Source: Balneolaceae bacterium SMO_bin1 (GTDB lineage Bacteria > Bacteroidota > Rhodothermia > Balneolales > Balneolaceae). Taken from it: a stretch of 14,297 nt of DNA. The notes below the pieces were generated by a model. It ran no database searches and had not been told where the DNA came from. It saw only the letters and a program-made list of their open reading frames with translations. Positions 7,438 through 14,297 of this stretch are shown piece after piece. Made by a program: the position numbers and the translations under genes. Location of the stretch: contig NNSL01000424.1 of NCBI GenBank assembly GCA_003123965.1, positions 1 to 14,297 on the forward strand. The letters are read 5' to 3'. Position 1 is the first letter of the stretch. Each line of letters starts with the position of its first letter.

Positions 7438-8946
7438 TTAAGGCTTTGCCAAATATACCAAATTAGCAGGTGTAAAATAAAAAAGCCGCCTCATCCGAAC
7501 ATATCGAATAAGGCGGCTGATAAAGCAAAGGTGGTGACTTAATTGAAGAAGTCTTCGAAATTGATTTCGGCCAATGGGACGGGAAATATGGGTGGGCACG
7601 CGTCCGCCATCCAGACTTGTGTCAATTTCATCGAGCCGATCATATCGGCGCATATCAATCCAGCGGTGCCCTTCTCCAAATAGCGAGTAACGGCGCTGGA
7701 ACAAGATTTCATCAATGAGTGAATCCGTATCTGTTGGCCCTGTGTACGGTCCTACACCCCACGTATTGCGAATAATGTCAATTGCATTTACGGCCTGGGT
7801 GCTGTTGTTCAGCTGTGCATTTGCTTCGGCATAAATGAGAATGAGTTCTTCGTTACGAATAAATGGAATTGGGTCTGTATTAGAGCTGTAGCGTTGGAAT
7901 TGATGCGTAAATGGGAAGTTGGATTGACCTCCGAAAAATACAGGCTCATCACGCTCAAAAAACTTTGAGGTTCTTCCATCATTTGGCAGCGCGTCATCTA
8001 TCACGCCCGGGGCCACCATAATTATTTGGGTGGTGTTTTGGTTTGGCGTCCAGAAAAGCGGATTGAAGATATCCGGCGGGCCTTGGTACACATGATAACC
8101 GCCCAAATTCATTGAAGATTCCCCAGGGCTTAAATCCATGAATGAATCATCCAGTGCATTCAGCGCTCCCTGCCAGTCTTCGGCATAAATAGCGGCACGG
8201 GCAGCAATAGCACGGTTAAGTTGTGCCATACCCTGCGGGGATGTAAAGCCTTCAAATCCGGATGACAATGATTCGGAGAAGTTAAGGCTGTTGCCGGCAT
8301 TATTCAGCTGGTCATATCCGGTATCCAGAACAGAACGTATTCGGTTGAGAGCTTCATCATAGCTGACAAACGGACCCGGTTCTATAAAGTTTTCAACATC
8401 AATACGGATACTCCCGGCCGGATCACGATCTCCGGTATCTCGATATTGCATGCTTAAAGGAATCAAATACTGAAATCCCTTAATGGTATTGGCAAACCCG
8501 CGGTAGCCGTTTTTCTCTGTTCCCGATACAGCGTCGGTATTTTCAAGGGCTTCGAGCATCAAGTTCCCTTGGGCAACCGCATTGTAAGGAGCGGTGTAGG
8601 GATTGAAAATGCCAACAAAGAAAGTAGGGTCATTTTCTGCCAGCGGTTCCGTTGTTTGCACCCATCGGGTCCAAAAGTTTGGATCCGAATTGTAGATGGC
8701 ATAAAGCTCGCGGCCAAATACCCCGTATAGTGCCGGCACTCCGGAGTTGGTTGATATGTAGGTTCGGTGCCTGAACTCGAGACCGGTTGCAATATTTTGA
8801 AGTTGTGTCTCGGAAGCTCCATTCAGCAGGGCGTCAACGGTGGGATTGTTTGGATCCTCAATCTCGTCCACGCCAAGCGTATCGCAGCTTTGCAGGAGTA
8901 ACGCAATCATACAAAGCGCCAAACTATAAGTGATTATTTTTTTCAT
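7438..8946 (-). CDS. SusD/RagB-family outer-membrane lipoprotein with a 3' frameshift (true end probably 7539)
   Basis: SusD lipoproteins cap a SusC channel on the cell surface and help capture nutrient. I chose the start at ATG 8946-8944 because it begins a lipoprotein signal peptide, MKKIITYSLALCMIALLLQSC, with lipid-bearing Cys21. An earlier in-frame ATG at 8985 would put 13 non-signal residues before it and overlap susC. The C-terminal part has the SusD hallmark SLFGEGHRWIDMRRYDRLDE. Near 7590-7596 one extra C moves the frame, so the protein ends in a foreign tail that reads through the terminator to 7438. With one C removed it reads IFPVPLAEINFEDFFN and stops at 7539, for about 468 residues. 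That is the expected SusD ending. The gene starts 28 bases after the susC stop. The substrate is unknown. Confidence 0.9.
   Translation of the reverse strand: MKKIITYSLALCMIALLLQSCDTLGVDEIEDPNNPTVDALLNGASETQLQNIATGLEFRHRTYISTNSGVPALYGVFGRELYAIYNSDPNFWTRWVQTTEPLAENDPTFFVGIFNPYTAPYNAVAQGNLMLEALENTDAVSGTEKNGYRGFANTIKGFQYLIPLSMQYRDTGDRDPAGSIRIDVENFIEPGPFVSYDEALNRIRSVLDTGYDQLNNAGNSLNFSESLSSGFEGFTSPQGMAQLNRAIAARAAIYAEDWQGALNALDDSFMDLSPGESSMNLGGYHVYQGPPDIFNPLFWTPNQNTTQIIMVAPGVIDDALPNDGRTSKFFERDEPVFFGGQSNFPFTHQFQRYSSNTDPIPFIRNEELILIYAEANAQLNNSTQAVNAIDIIRNTWGVGPYTGPTDTDSLIDEILFQRRYSLFGEGHRWIDMRRYDRLDEIDTSLDGGRVPTHISRPIGRNQFRRLLQLSHHLCFISRLIRYVRMRRLFYFTPANLVYLAKP
7450..7457 (-). promoter_or_regulatory. 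Candidate Bacteroidota-type -7 promoter element for lhgO
   Basis: Read on the minus strand this is TATATTTG, an exact match to the Bacteroidota -7 consensus TAnnTTTG. It lies between the susD terminator and lhgO, which places the transcription start near 7443 and gives a leader of roughly 28 bases. A T run about 21 bases upstream could serve as a degenerate -33 element, although no TTTG is present there. It suggests lhgO and the gene after it form a unit separate from susCD. Confidence 0.5.
7474..7518 (-). terminator. Intrinsic terminator of the susC-susD operon
   Basis: On the minus strand AGCCGCCT pairs with AGGCGGCT (plus-strand arms 7511-7518 and 7484-7491). The stem continues inward through ATTCGA/TCGGAT with two G-T wobbles, giving about 15 pairs around a five-base TATGT loop. 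A TTTTTTATTTT tract follows directly (A-rich 7474-7484 on the plus strand). It starts 21 bases past the corrected susD stop at 7539. This is a textbook intrinsic terminator. Confidence 0.9.
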
Positions 8947-8974
8947 AATAGAATATTTTGCAATTGATGATTGG

Positions 8975-10951
8975 TTAGAAATCAAGCTTTACGTGGAAAA
9001 GTACACGCCGCGCACTGGGGTAAGGCGTTACGGAAACGGACTGAAGTACTGCTTGTCCGGAGCCAAAGTTGCTCACTTCGGGGTCATAACCTGAATAATC
9101 AGAAATGATAAACAGATTAGTACCCGATACGCCTAATCGCGCACCGCGTAAGGCTGTTCCAAACGCATTACTCAGGAACGAGCTCGGTACGTTGTAGTAC
9201 AGTGAAGCTTCCCGAAGCTTAATGTAGCTGGCATCTTCCACGAAGCGGTTCGCCGTCAGGAATGGACCCCGATCGGTGATTTCTGCGGTTCCATCAACAA
9301 AAAAGTCGTTGGTATTGCCCCCGCCATCTCGCAGCAGGTTTGATAGCTGCAGGTTCTCGGCACCTTCACTCCAGTGAAATAGGAAACCGGCTTCCCAATT
9401 TCTGAAAATGCTAAAGTCGCTGCCAAATGATAGCTGGAAGTCGGGCTGAAAATCACCCAGCTTTACGATGTCACCGTCGGCATTTTGGCCACCAATTGCA
9501 GTGGGCGACTCCCCTTCGCGTACAAGCACACCGCCCAGAACAGGAGCGCCAAATGCCGTGTTATACTGATCAGGGATAGTAAGCTCGGTTATCTCAGAGT
9601 CGTTTGTCCACCAAAGTACGCTGGCATTCCAGTTAAAGTTTTCTTTGCGTACAACGTTAACATTCAAGCCCAGCTCAAACCCGATATTTTCCAATTCTGC
9701 CGCATTGGTTGTCACCGTAGCAATACCGGTGGAGTTAGCAGGTACAAACGGTAGAATCAGGTCTTCTACGGTTTTGTTATAGAAGGTGCCTTCAAAAGCA
9801 ACACGCTGATCGAACAGGGTTACATCCAAGCCCAGCTCAATCTCTTTGGCACGTTCGGGTACCAAGTCAGGATCAACGGTAGTTGTTCCTCTTGTGGTGC
9901 CAAGGTTACCACCAATGTTTACGCTGTTGGCTTGCGTAAAAATATTGCCAAACTGGGGAAGACCTCCGGTTTCACCATAGGCCGCTCGCAGTTTAAACTG
10001 GTTTACTTTGCCGATCGACCAGAAATCAAAGTTGCTAAGGTTAACTGCAATTGAGGCTTTGGGATAAAAATAGTATTCATCCTGCTGCAGGTTTAGCGTT
10101 GAACGGTCGAACCGGGCGCCGATGGTCCCAATAATTTTATCGTCCCAGTTGATCTCTTGCTGGCCAAAAAATCCAAGGTCTTTAACCTGTTGGAAATTCT
10201 GTGTCAACAGCTGCACATTGGCATTTTGTACGTTTGTTTGATCGGGAGCCAGGCCCTGTCCACGCTGGGTTTCGGCCTGCTGGTCGAGTGTAAATCGCGC
10301 AACTCCGATTTGAGAGTTTAACATGAATGGACTGTTTTCTGAACCTACCGTTGACCGCAGTGAAAGCGTTGCCTGCAGGTTAGTCTGCTCAATATCAGTG
10401 ATTGCATGTATTACTTCACCAGGGTTTGTCAGCGTACGCTGCGATTGGAAAAAGGTGGGAAAGTAAACCGTTGAATTGACACTTAAAATATCAAAACCGC
10501 CATTCCCTGAAAAAGAAAGGGTGGAGGTTCCGAATTCGGCTAGTTCTGCACTAAGATTGAACGATTGCAGAATACGGTTCACTTCCTGATCGTTGACGGC
10601 TTCGTCTCGCAGCCTGAACGGATTTTCACTGAAATATGGATTATCACCATACGTACCGTTGGGGTTGATTAAGGCGTTGTAAGCGTAATTGGGAGTTGAG
10701 GATAGCGTGTATCCAATAGAGCCTCCCGTGGTGTTTTGGTTGCCGGTGAACCCGCGCTGGCTGTCGGTGTGGATATAGTTGGTGTTTGATGATATCCGAA
10801 TATTGTTGGAAATATCATGGTCAACATTAGCACGAATCGACTGGCGCTTGAACCCTGTTTCTTTTATGATTCCATCTTCATCTTTGAAATCACCCGAGAA
10901 GAAGAAACGCGTTTTTTCACCGCCGGTTGACAGCGAGATTTGGCTACCCAT
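8975..10951 (-). CDS. C-terminal fragment of SusC: beta barrel
   Basis: The open frame from ATG 10951 is an internal methionine of the full protein. Native sequence in this frame extends up to about 10996 (IRDLERELYGEEGLI). It begins with SLSTGGEKTRFFFSGDFKDEDGIIKETG, the first barrel strands of SusC. It has many alternating polar/hydrophobic strands, KLRAAYGETGG and RLGVSGTNLFIISDYSGYDPEVS, and ends in VLFHVKLDF, an aromatic terminus expected for Bam-assembled barrels. It has no signal peptide and could not be exported alone. Confidence 0.88.
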   Translation of the reverse strand: MGSQISLSTGGEKTRFFFSGDFKDEDGIIKETGFKRQSIRANVDHDISNNIRISSNTNYIHTDSQRGFTGNQNTTGGSIGYTLSSTPNYAYNALINPNGTYGDNPYFSENPFRLRDEAVNDQEVNRILQSFNLSAELAEFGTSTLSFSGNGGFDILSVNSTVYFPTFFQSQRTLTNPGEVIHAITDIEQTNLQATLSLRSTVGSENSPFMLNSQIGVARFTLDQQAETQRGQGLAPDQTNVQNANVQLLTQNFQQVKDLGFFGQQEINWDDKIIGTIGARFDRSTLNLQQDEYYFYPKASIAVNLSNFDFWSIGKVNQFKLRAAYGETGGLPQFGNIFTQANSVNIGGNLGTTRGTTTVDPDLVPERAKEIELGLDVTLFDQRVAFEGTFYNKTVEDLILPFVPANSTGIATVTTNAAELENIGFELGLNVNVVRKENFNWNASVLWWTNDSEITELTIPDQYNTAFGAPVLGGVLVREGESPTAIGGQNADGDIVKLGDFQPDFQLSFGSDFSIFRNWEAGFLFHWSEGAENLQLSNLLRDGGGNTNDFFVDGTAEITDRGPFLTANRFVEDASYIKLREASLYYNVPSSFLSNAFGTALRGARLGVSGTNLFIISDYSGYDPEVSNFGSGQAVLQSVSVTPYPSARRVLFHVKLDF

Positions 10952-10953
10952 AA

Positions 10954-11943
10954 TTAACCCTTCTTCACCGTATAGCTCTCTTTCAAGATCGCGAATGCGG
11001 CCGCACTCTGTGCATCATTAAATCGCTGAATTTCAAGATCACCACGTGCATCATCACCCCAGAAGGCGCGGATGCGGTCTTCATTCCACTCGGTTCGTCC
11101 GAGAAATCGAAGTGCACTACCGAATCCCACATCTTGCTGGAACGTGATGTTGGTTCGACTGCCACTGCCTTTTTTCGTAGTTATAATAATTACCCCGGCA
11201 TTTGCGCGTTGGCCGTATATGGCAGCTGCAGAAGCCCCTTTTAGCACTTCCACACTTTCAATGTCGTCGGGGTTGATATCTGCAAGGCGATTTGCAACAT
11301 CATCTTGGGAAGTTCCTCCTGCCTGGCTCACCAAAGAGCGACCGGTAGTGATGTTACTGTTGTTCACGTATACCCCATCTATAATATATAGAGGTTGCGA
11401 AGAACCGGCGCCAAGCGTGCTTACGCCCCGGAGTTGTACGTTAAATCCTCCACCGGGAGCACCGCTTTGAGAGATAATATTTACGCCGGGAATTTCTCCA
11501 TAGAGCGCGTTATCTAATGTTTGCGGATCGTTTTGGCCGGCAATGTCTTCGGCATTTATGGAAGCAACGGCGTTAGCGAGATTTGATCGTTTAACCGAGC
11601 TTACCAGACCTGTAACTACCAGTTCGTCTAGATTAGCAATATCGGGCTTTAATGCTACCTGTATCTCATTATTGGCAGCGCTTACTTCAACATTTTGGGT
11701 AACGTATCCAATATAAGAAATGCGAAGTGTCGCACTTTGATTGGGCAGGTCGATTGAAAATTGTCCATTCTCATCGGTTGTTGCTCCCTGTTCAGATGCT
11801 TCATGGTAAATGTTAGCACCGATCAGGGCTTCATTTGTACTGGCATCGGTCACCGTTCCGGTAACCGTAAATTGGGCCCAGGCATTCGGGGCGCTTATCA
11901 GTAACAAAACAAAACATAGTAACAGCTGGTATCCTTTTTTCAT
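10954..11943 (-). CDS. N-terminal fragment of SusC: signal peptide, regulatory-like domain and plug
   Basis: Residues 1-23 are a signal peptide with probable cleavage after AWA. Residues about 26-100 are a carboxypeptidase-D regulatory-like domain (TVTGTVTDASTNEALIGANI, then DENGQFSIDLP). DELVVTG at 106-112 is the usual segment before the plug. The plug at about 115-255 has PGVNIISQSG, LRGVSTLGAGSSQPLYIIDG and VEVLKGASAAAIYGQRANAG, ending in IIITTKKG. Native sequence ends near residue 315 (NDAQSAAA); the last dozen or so residues are out of frame. Confidence 0.88.
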   Translation of the reverse strand: MKKGYQLLLCFVLLLISAPNAWAQFTVTGTVTDASTNEALIGANIYHEASEQGATTDENGQFSIDLPNQSATLRISYIGYVTQNVEVSAANNEIQVALKPDIANLDELVVTGLVSSVKRSNLANAVASINAEDIAGQNDPQTLDNALYGEIPGVNIISQSGAPGGGFNVQLRGVSTLGAGSSQPLYIIDGVYVNNSNITTGRSLVSQAGGTSQDDVANRLADINPDDIESVEVLKGASAAAIYGQRANAGVIIITTKKGSGSRTNITFQQDVGFGSALRFLGRTEWNEDRIRAFWGDDARGDLEIQRFNDAQSAAAFAILKESYTVKKG

Positions 11944-11958
11944 GAAACCCTCTTCGTC

Positions 11959-11980
11959 TTATGTTAATGTATTTACATAA
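11959..11980. promoter_or_regulatory. Operator-like inverted repeats upstream of susC
   Basis: ATGTA and TACAT flank a TT centre at 11967-11978. An overlapping outer pair TTATGT / ACATAA spans 11959-11980. The block lies 16-37 bases before the susC start codon, where a regulator could bind or a leader hairpin could form. No regulator gene is seen nearby, and A/T-rich sequence makes short palindromes common. Confidence 0.3.
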
Positions 11981-12123
11981 TTTAATACTTATTGTGAATT
12001 ATAAAATTCTTTTTAACACATGCGCCGCACTTTTTTAGGAAAAAAGGTTCCTACGCTTCAAATTCTGTGATTTTCGAATAAAAAAAATTGGAATGCAGTT
12101 TTTAAATAGGGAGTCCAGATTCG

Positions 12124-12131
12124 TATCTTTC
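12124..12131 (+). promoter_or_regulatory. Possible -7 promoter element for the thioredoxin lipoprotein gene
   Basis: TATCTTTC matches seven of eight positions of the form TAnnTTTG. A TTTT at 12100-12103 lies 20 bases upstream, a suitable distance for a -33 element. It would put the transcription start near 12138, about 35 bases before the ATG at 12173. Confidence 0.3.
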
Positions 12132-12172
12132 AGCTATGTGCACTACATCACTTTATAGTTATCACAAATAAT

Positions 12173-12721
12173 ATGAACAATAGATATTTACTGTTTTTAC
12201 TGGCTGCTTTTTTTCTAATTTTTGCCGGCTGTACTCAAGGGGAAAATAACCAGACTTCACAGACGGCTAGCACGCCTGCCGAATTTGTAGAACAAGCCAG
12301 TTTTACCACACTCGAGGGCGACAGCGTGCATATTTCTGATTTCGAAGGCAAAGTGGTGCTCATTGATTTTTGGGAAACCTGGTGTAAACCTTGCCTGGCC
12401 AGCTTCCCCGGGCTCGATTCACTCAAGAGTCAATATCCTGATAGGTTTGAAGTATTAGCCGTGACGCCTGGCTTTAGCGACTCACGGGCCAATGCTAAAG
12501 CTTTTGCAGAAAGTCACGACTATGATTTCACCTACCTAATGGACTCCAATAAGTTGCATGAAAAACTGAATATCATAGGAATACCCTACAAAATTTATGT
12601 GGGTACGGAAGGCGAATTTATTGACTCAAGTATGGGTAGCGCCGGTTCCGCGGGCGACTATCAGAAAATGAAAGATATTATCGAAAAGCAGTTAAGCATG
12701 CCGGCCGATACTACCCAATAG
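12173..12721 (+). CDS. TlpA/ResA-like thioredoxin-fold lipoprotein
   Basis: This 182-residue protein is a membrane-anchored, extracytoplasmic thiol-disulfide oxidoreductase. Residues 1-19 are a lipoprotein signal ending in the lipobox FAGC with Cys20. A polar linker rich in Gln, Ser and Thr leads to the thioredoxin fold. FTTLEGDSVHISDFEGKVVLIDFW gives the first strands, and the active site is WCKPC with Cys71 and Cys74. GIP with a likely cis-Pro138 faces it. CxxC plus the TlpA-style 'DSVHISDFEGKVVLIDFW' entry suggests reduction of periplasmic disulfides, as for cytochrome c maturation or other reductive tasks, but no partner gene is nearby. It is transcribed away from susC and ends with a stop inside a small hairpin; ahcY follows after 129 bases. 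Confidence 0.92.
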   Translation: MNNRYLLFLLAAFFLIFAGCTQGENNQTSQTASTPAEFVEQASFTTLEGDSVHISDFEGKVVLIDFWETWCKPCLASFPGLDSLKSQYPDRFEVLAVTPGFSDSRANAKAFAESHDYDFTYLMDSNKLHEKLNIIGIPYKIYVGTEGEFIDSSMGSAGSAGDYQKMKDIIEKQLSMPADTTQ

Positions 12722-12730
12722 AGATTGGGT
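12713..12730 (+). terminator. Short perfect hairpin over the stop codon of the thioredoxin gene
   Basis: ACCCAAT (12713-12719) pairs exactly with ATTGGGT (12724-12730) around the four-base loop AGAG. The TAG stop (12719-12721) lies in the stem and loop. There is no T run after it, so it may stabilise the 3' end or act as a weak terminator before ahcY. Confidence 0.4.
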
Positions 12731-12792
12731 GAAAAGTTGGCTGGAATCGAACGTTTGGGGACAGGCTTTGCGTTATGATGATACATTGAATT

Positions 12793-12821
12793 GACCTCAA
12801 AAAAAGAGTATCTTCGAGGTC
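12793..12821 (+). promoter_or_regulatory. Leader hairpin upstream of ahcY
   Basis: GACCTC (12793-12798) pairs with GAGGTC (12816-12821). Inside it AAGA (12804-12807) can pair with TCTT (12811-12814). It ends 29 bases before the ahcY ATG. It does not resemble the known SAH riboswitch, which is larger, G/C-rich and has a pseudoknot. A 5' leader role is possible but unproven. Confidence 0.3.
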
Positions 12822-12850
12822 TGGAAAATTTAATACTAACAAGTGAACTT

Positions 12851-14161
12851 ATGGCTAAAGACGTAAAAGAGAAATTACCTTATAAAGTTAAAGATATTGG
12901 CCTTGCTGATTTTGGCCGCAAAGAAATTCGCCTGGCAGAAGCAGAAATGCCGGGACTGATGGCAATCCGTGAAGAGTACAAAGACGCACAACCACTCGAA
13001 GGCGCGCGCATTGCGGGCTGCCTGCACATGACAGTTCAAACCGCCGTACTTATTGAAACGCTGGTTGATCTCGGCGCTGAAGTGCAGTGGTCGTCGTGCA
13101 ACATTTTTTCAACACAGGATCATGCCGCAGCAGCTATTGCCGATCAGGATATTCCAGTTTATGCCTGGAAAGGAATGAATGAAGAAGAGTTCTGGTGGTG
13201 CATAGAGCAAACGCTTTTCTTTGAAGACGGGAAACCGCTGAACATGATACTCGACGATGGCGGCGACCTGACGAAGCTGGTACATGAAGATTACCCTGAA
13301 CTTCTGAAAGACATTAAGGGAATTTCTGAGGAAACCACTACCGGCGTACACCGCCTCTACCGCATGGCTAAAGAAGGAACACTCGGCGCTCCTGCAATCA
13401 ACGTTAACGATTCGGTGACCAAGTCGAAGTTTGATAACAAGTATGGCTGTCGCGAATCGTGTGTTGATGCGATCAAACGCGCTACTGACGTGATGATGGC
13501 TGGAAAGGTTGCTGTTGTTGCCGGTTATGGCGACGTTGGTAAAGGCTCGGCTGCATCATTGCGAGGCGCTGGTGCCCGTGTTATCGTAACTGAAATTGAC
13601 CCGATCTGTGCACTGCAGGCGGCAATGGACGGTTACGAAGTGAAGAAAATGGACGATGCTGTTAAACGAGCTGACATTGTAGTAACAGCCACCGGTAATA
13701 AAGATATTCTTACCGAGCGCCATTTTAAGGCCATGAAAGATAAGACGATTGTTGGAAACATTGGTCACTTCGATAATGAGATTGATGTGGCTTGGCTGAA
13801 AAACAATTCCGAGCGCGACAATCTGAAACCACAGGTTGATCTGTTTCGATTGGCTGATGGCAAGGAAATCATCTTGCTCGCTGAAGGCCGCCTGATGAAT
13901 CTCGGTAATGCTACAGGGCACCCATCATTTGTGATGTCCAACAGTTTCACCAATCAGACGCTGGCCCAGATTGCTCTCTGGAATCGTCCTGATGACTTTG
14001 AGATGGGCGTACACGTTCTTCCAAAAGATCTGGATGAAAAAGTAGCTCGTCTGCATCTCGAAAAAATCGGTGTTGAGCTTGAAGAGCTTACCGATGAGCA
14101 GGCTGAATATATTGACGTGCCCAAAGAGGGGCCGTACAAGCCTGAGCACTATCGCTACTAA
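12851..14161 (+). CDS. ahcY: S-adenosylhomocysteinase (adenosylhomocysteinase)
   Basis: AhcY reversibly hydrolyses S-adenosylhomocysteine to homocysteine and adenosine with bound NAD, removing the product inhibitor of methyltransferases. I chose ATG 12851 ([22 protein letters not shown]), giving 436 residues. An upstream in-frame TTG at 12791 would add 20 residues unlike the family and would cover a leader hairpin. Key motifs are [31 protein letters not shown], and [14 protein letters not shown]. The NAD-binding loop is GYGDVGKG at residues 225-232. [17 protein letters not shown] and the C-terminal PYKPEHYRY are also present. It lacks the insertion of about 40 residues found in many bacterial enzymes, so its length resembles the animal form. 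A strong terminator follows. The gene is intact. Confidence 0.97.
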   Translation: MAKDVKEKLPYKVKDIGLADFGRKEIRLAEAEMPGLMAIREEYKDAQPLEGARIAGCLHMTVQTAVLIETLVDLGAEVQWSSCNIFSTQDHAAAAIADQDIPVYAWKGMNEEEFWWCIEQTLFFEDGKPLNMILDDGGDLTKLVHEDYPELLKDIKGISEETTTGVHRLYRMAKEGTLGAPAINVNDSVTKSKFDNKYGCRESCVDAIKRATDVMMAGKVAVVAGYGDVGKGSAASLRGAGARVIVTEIDPICALQAAMDGYEVKKMDDAVKRADIVVTATGNKDILTERHFKAMKDKTIVGNIGHFDNEIDVAWLKNNSERDNLKPQVDLFRLADGKEIILLAEGRLMNLGNATGHPSFVMSNSFTNQTLAQIALWNRPDDFEMGVHVLPKDLDEKVARLHLEKIGVELEELTDEQAEYIDVPKEGPYKPEHYRY

Positions 14162-14183
14162 TTTAGCGAACCACGTAAATTTG

Positions 14184-14218
14184 AAGCCTCATTCTGTAAT
14201 ATGGATGGGGCTTTTTTT
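14184..14218 (+). terminator. Intrinsic terminator after ahcY
   Basis: AGCCTCAT (14185-14192) pairs with ATGGGGCT (14205-14212) with one T-G wobble, extended by an A-T pair. A run of seven T (14212-14218) follows. It begins 23 bases after the ahcY stop and separates ahcY from the next gene. Confidence 0.88.
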
Positions 14219-14259
14219 ATAACATTCACGCTTAATATTTACACTTCATTATTATTGAA

Positions 14260-14297
14260 ATGTCTCAAAAAAAAGATATCAATATCACCGTAGAACT
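14260..14297 (+). CDS. 5' end of a gene cut by the window edge, possibly gldC
   Basis: An ATG at 14260 opens a frame MSQKKDINITVEL that runs to the edge, 41 bases past the ahcY terminator. A charged start followed by an alternating ITVEL strand is reminiscent of GldC, a small protein first linked to gliding in Bacteroidota, whose members often begin with a similar SEIKxTVxLDE segment. Thirteen residues are too few for a firm call. Confidence 0.4.
   Translation, partial: MSQKKDINITVE

Larger units (their letters stand above)
8975..11943 (-). pseudogene. SusC/RagA-family TonB-dependent outer-membrane transporter, split by one single-base frameshift
   Basis: Joined across one missing base, the locus encodes a protein of about 989 residues, normal for SusC. 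It has a signal peptide, a carboxypeptidase-regulatory-like domain, a plug domain and a 22-stranded type beta barrel ending in aromatic HVKLDF. SusC imports substrate caught by SusD, powered by TonB. The start is ATG 11943-11941, preceded by GAAGAGGG, a plausible ribosome binding site. Between 10996 and 11004 one base is missing. The upper frame runs into ILKESYTVKKG and stops, while the next frame reads IRDLERELYGEEGLIMGSQ, the usual SusC junction. No TonB, glycosidase, sulfatase or sigma/anti-sigma gene lies next to it, so the nutrient cannot be guessed. Confidence 0.9.
11944..12172. other. Divergent intergenic region between susC and the thioredoxin lipoprotein gene
   Basis: This 229-base A/T-rich gap should hold promoters for both directions. 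Close to susC is an operator-like inverted repeat, ATGTA-TT-TACAT (11967-11978), nested with TTATGT / ACATAA (11959-11964 and 11975-11980). On the minus strand TATAATTC precedes susC but is not a clean consensus. At 12036-12053 TAGGAA and TTCCTA form a six-base inverted repeat around AAAAGG, without a T tail downstream in either direction. On the plus strand TATCTTTC at 12124-12131 is a near match to TAnnTTTG, with a T run 20 bases upstream, and could drive the thioredoxin gene. No small gene is evident. Confidence 0.4.

Noticed and set aside
8947..8985. Start of SusD at the upstream ATG 8985
   Set aside because: It would overlap the susC stop and place a hydrophilic stretch before the lipoprotein signal; ATG 8946 gives a clean lipobox.
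12036..12053. TAGGAA / TTCCTA repeat as a terminator
   Set aside because: The stem is only six pairs, neither strand has a T run after it, and it lies between divergent genes where no transcript should end.
12791..12850. TTG at 12791 as the ahcY start
   Set aside because: The added 20 residues do not look like the family, and ATG 12851 gives the usual AhcY N-terminus and length.
12722..12850. SAH riboswitch upstream of ahcY
   Set aside because: The leader is short and A-rich and lacks the G/C-rich core and pseudoknot of that class; only a simple hairpin is present.

Overview
The window looks like a chromosomal segment from a Bacteroidota/Balneolota-type bacterium (FCB group). The evidence is a SusC/SusD outer-membrane pair with typical signals, weak or absent Shine-Dalgarno sequences, one clean match to the Bacteroidota -7 promoter element (TAnnTTTG), and a last partial gene that may be gldC. 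The placement is inferred from protein style, not from a marker gene.

Layout, left to right: (1) 1-884, minus: the 5' part of an RluD-type rRNA pseudouridine synthase that runs off the left edge. (2) 885-1110: a divergent intergenic region with a strong GAAA-tetraloop hairpin. (3) 1111-3218, plus: recN and a small rhodanese, 11 bases apart, probably one operon. (4) 3254-7415, minus: an L-2-hydroxyglutarate oxidase (lhgO) followed by a large FAD plus Fe-S oxidoreductase of the YdiJ/GlcD-GlcF type. lhgO has its own promoter candidate. (5) 7474-11943, minus: a susC-susD pair closed by a good intrinsic terminator. (6) 11944-12172: a divergent intergenic region. (7) 12173-14161, plus: a TlpA/ResA-like thioredoxin lipoprotein and S-adenosylhomocysteinase (ahcY), which ends in a clear terminator. 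(8) 14260 to the edge: the first 12-13 codons of another gene.

The main anomaly is that three of the minus-strand genes are broken by five single-base indels: three in the FAD/Fe-S gene, one in susC and one near the 3' end of susD. At each site, correcting one base restores a continuous, family-like protein. Corrected lengths are about 959, 989 and 468 residues. No catalytic motif is lost and no in-frame stop codon was found. This pattern suggests consensus errors in the sequence more than real gene decay. The genes on either side are intact.

The most biological observation is the neighbouring pair of unrelated flavoenzymes. One acts on L-2-hydroxyglutarate; the other is of the family that includes E. 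coli YdiJ, reported to act on D-2-hydroxyglutarate. Together they could return both enantiomers of this waste metabolite to 2-oxoglutarate and feed electrons to the respiratory chain. I did not find an obviously new defence, mobile or RNA system. There are no CRISPR repeats, tRNA, rRNA or transposase genes in the window.
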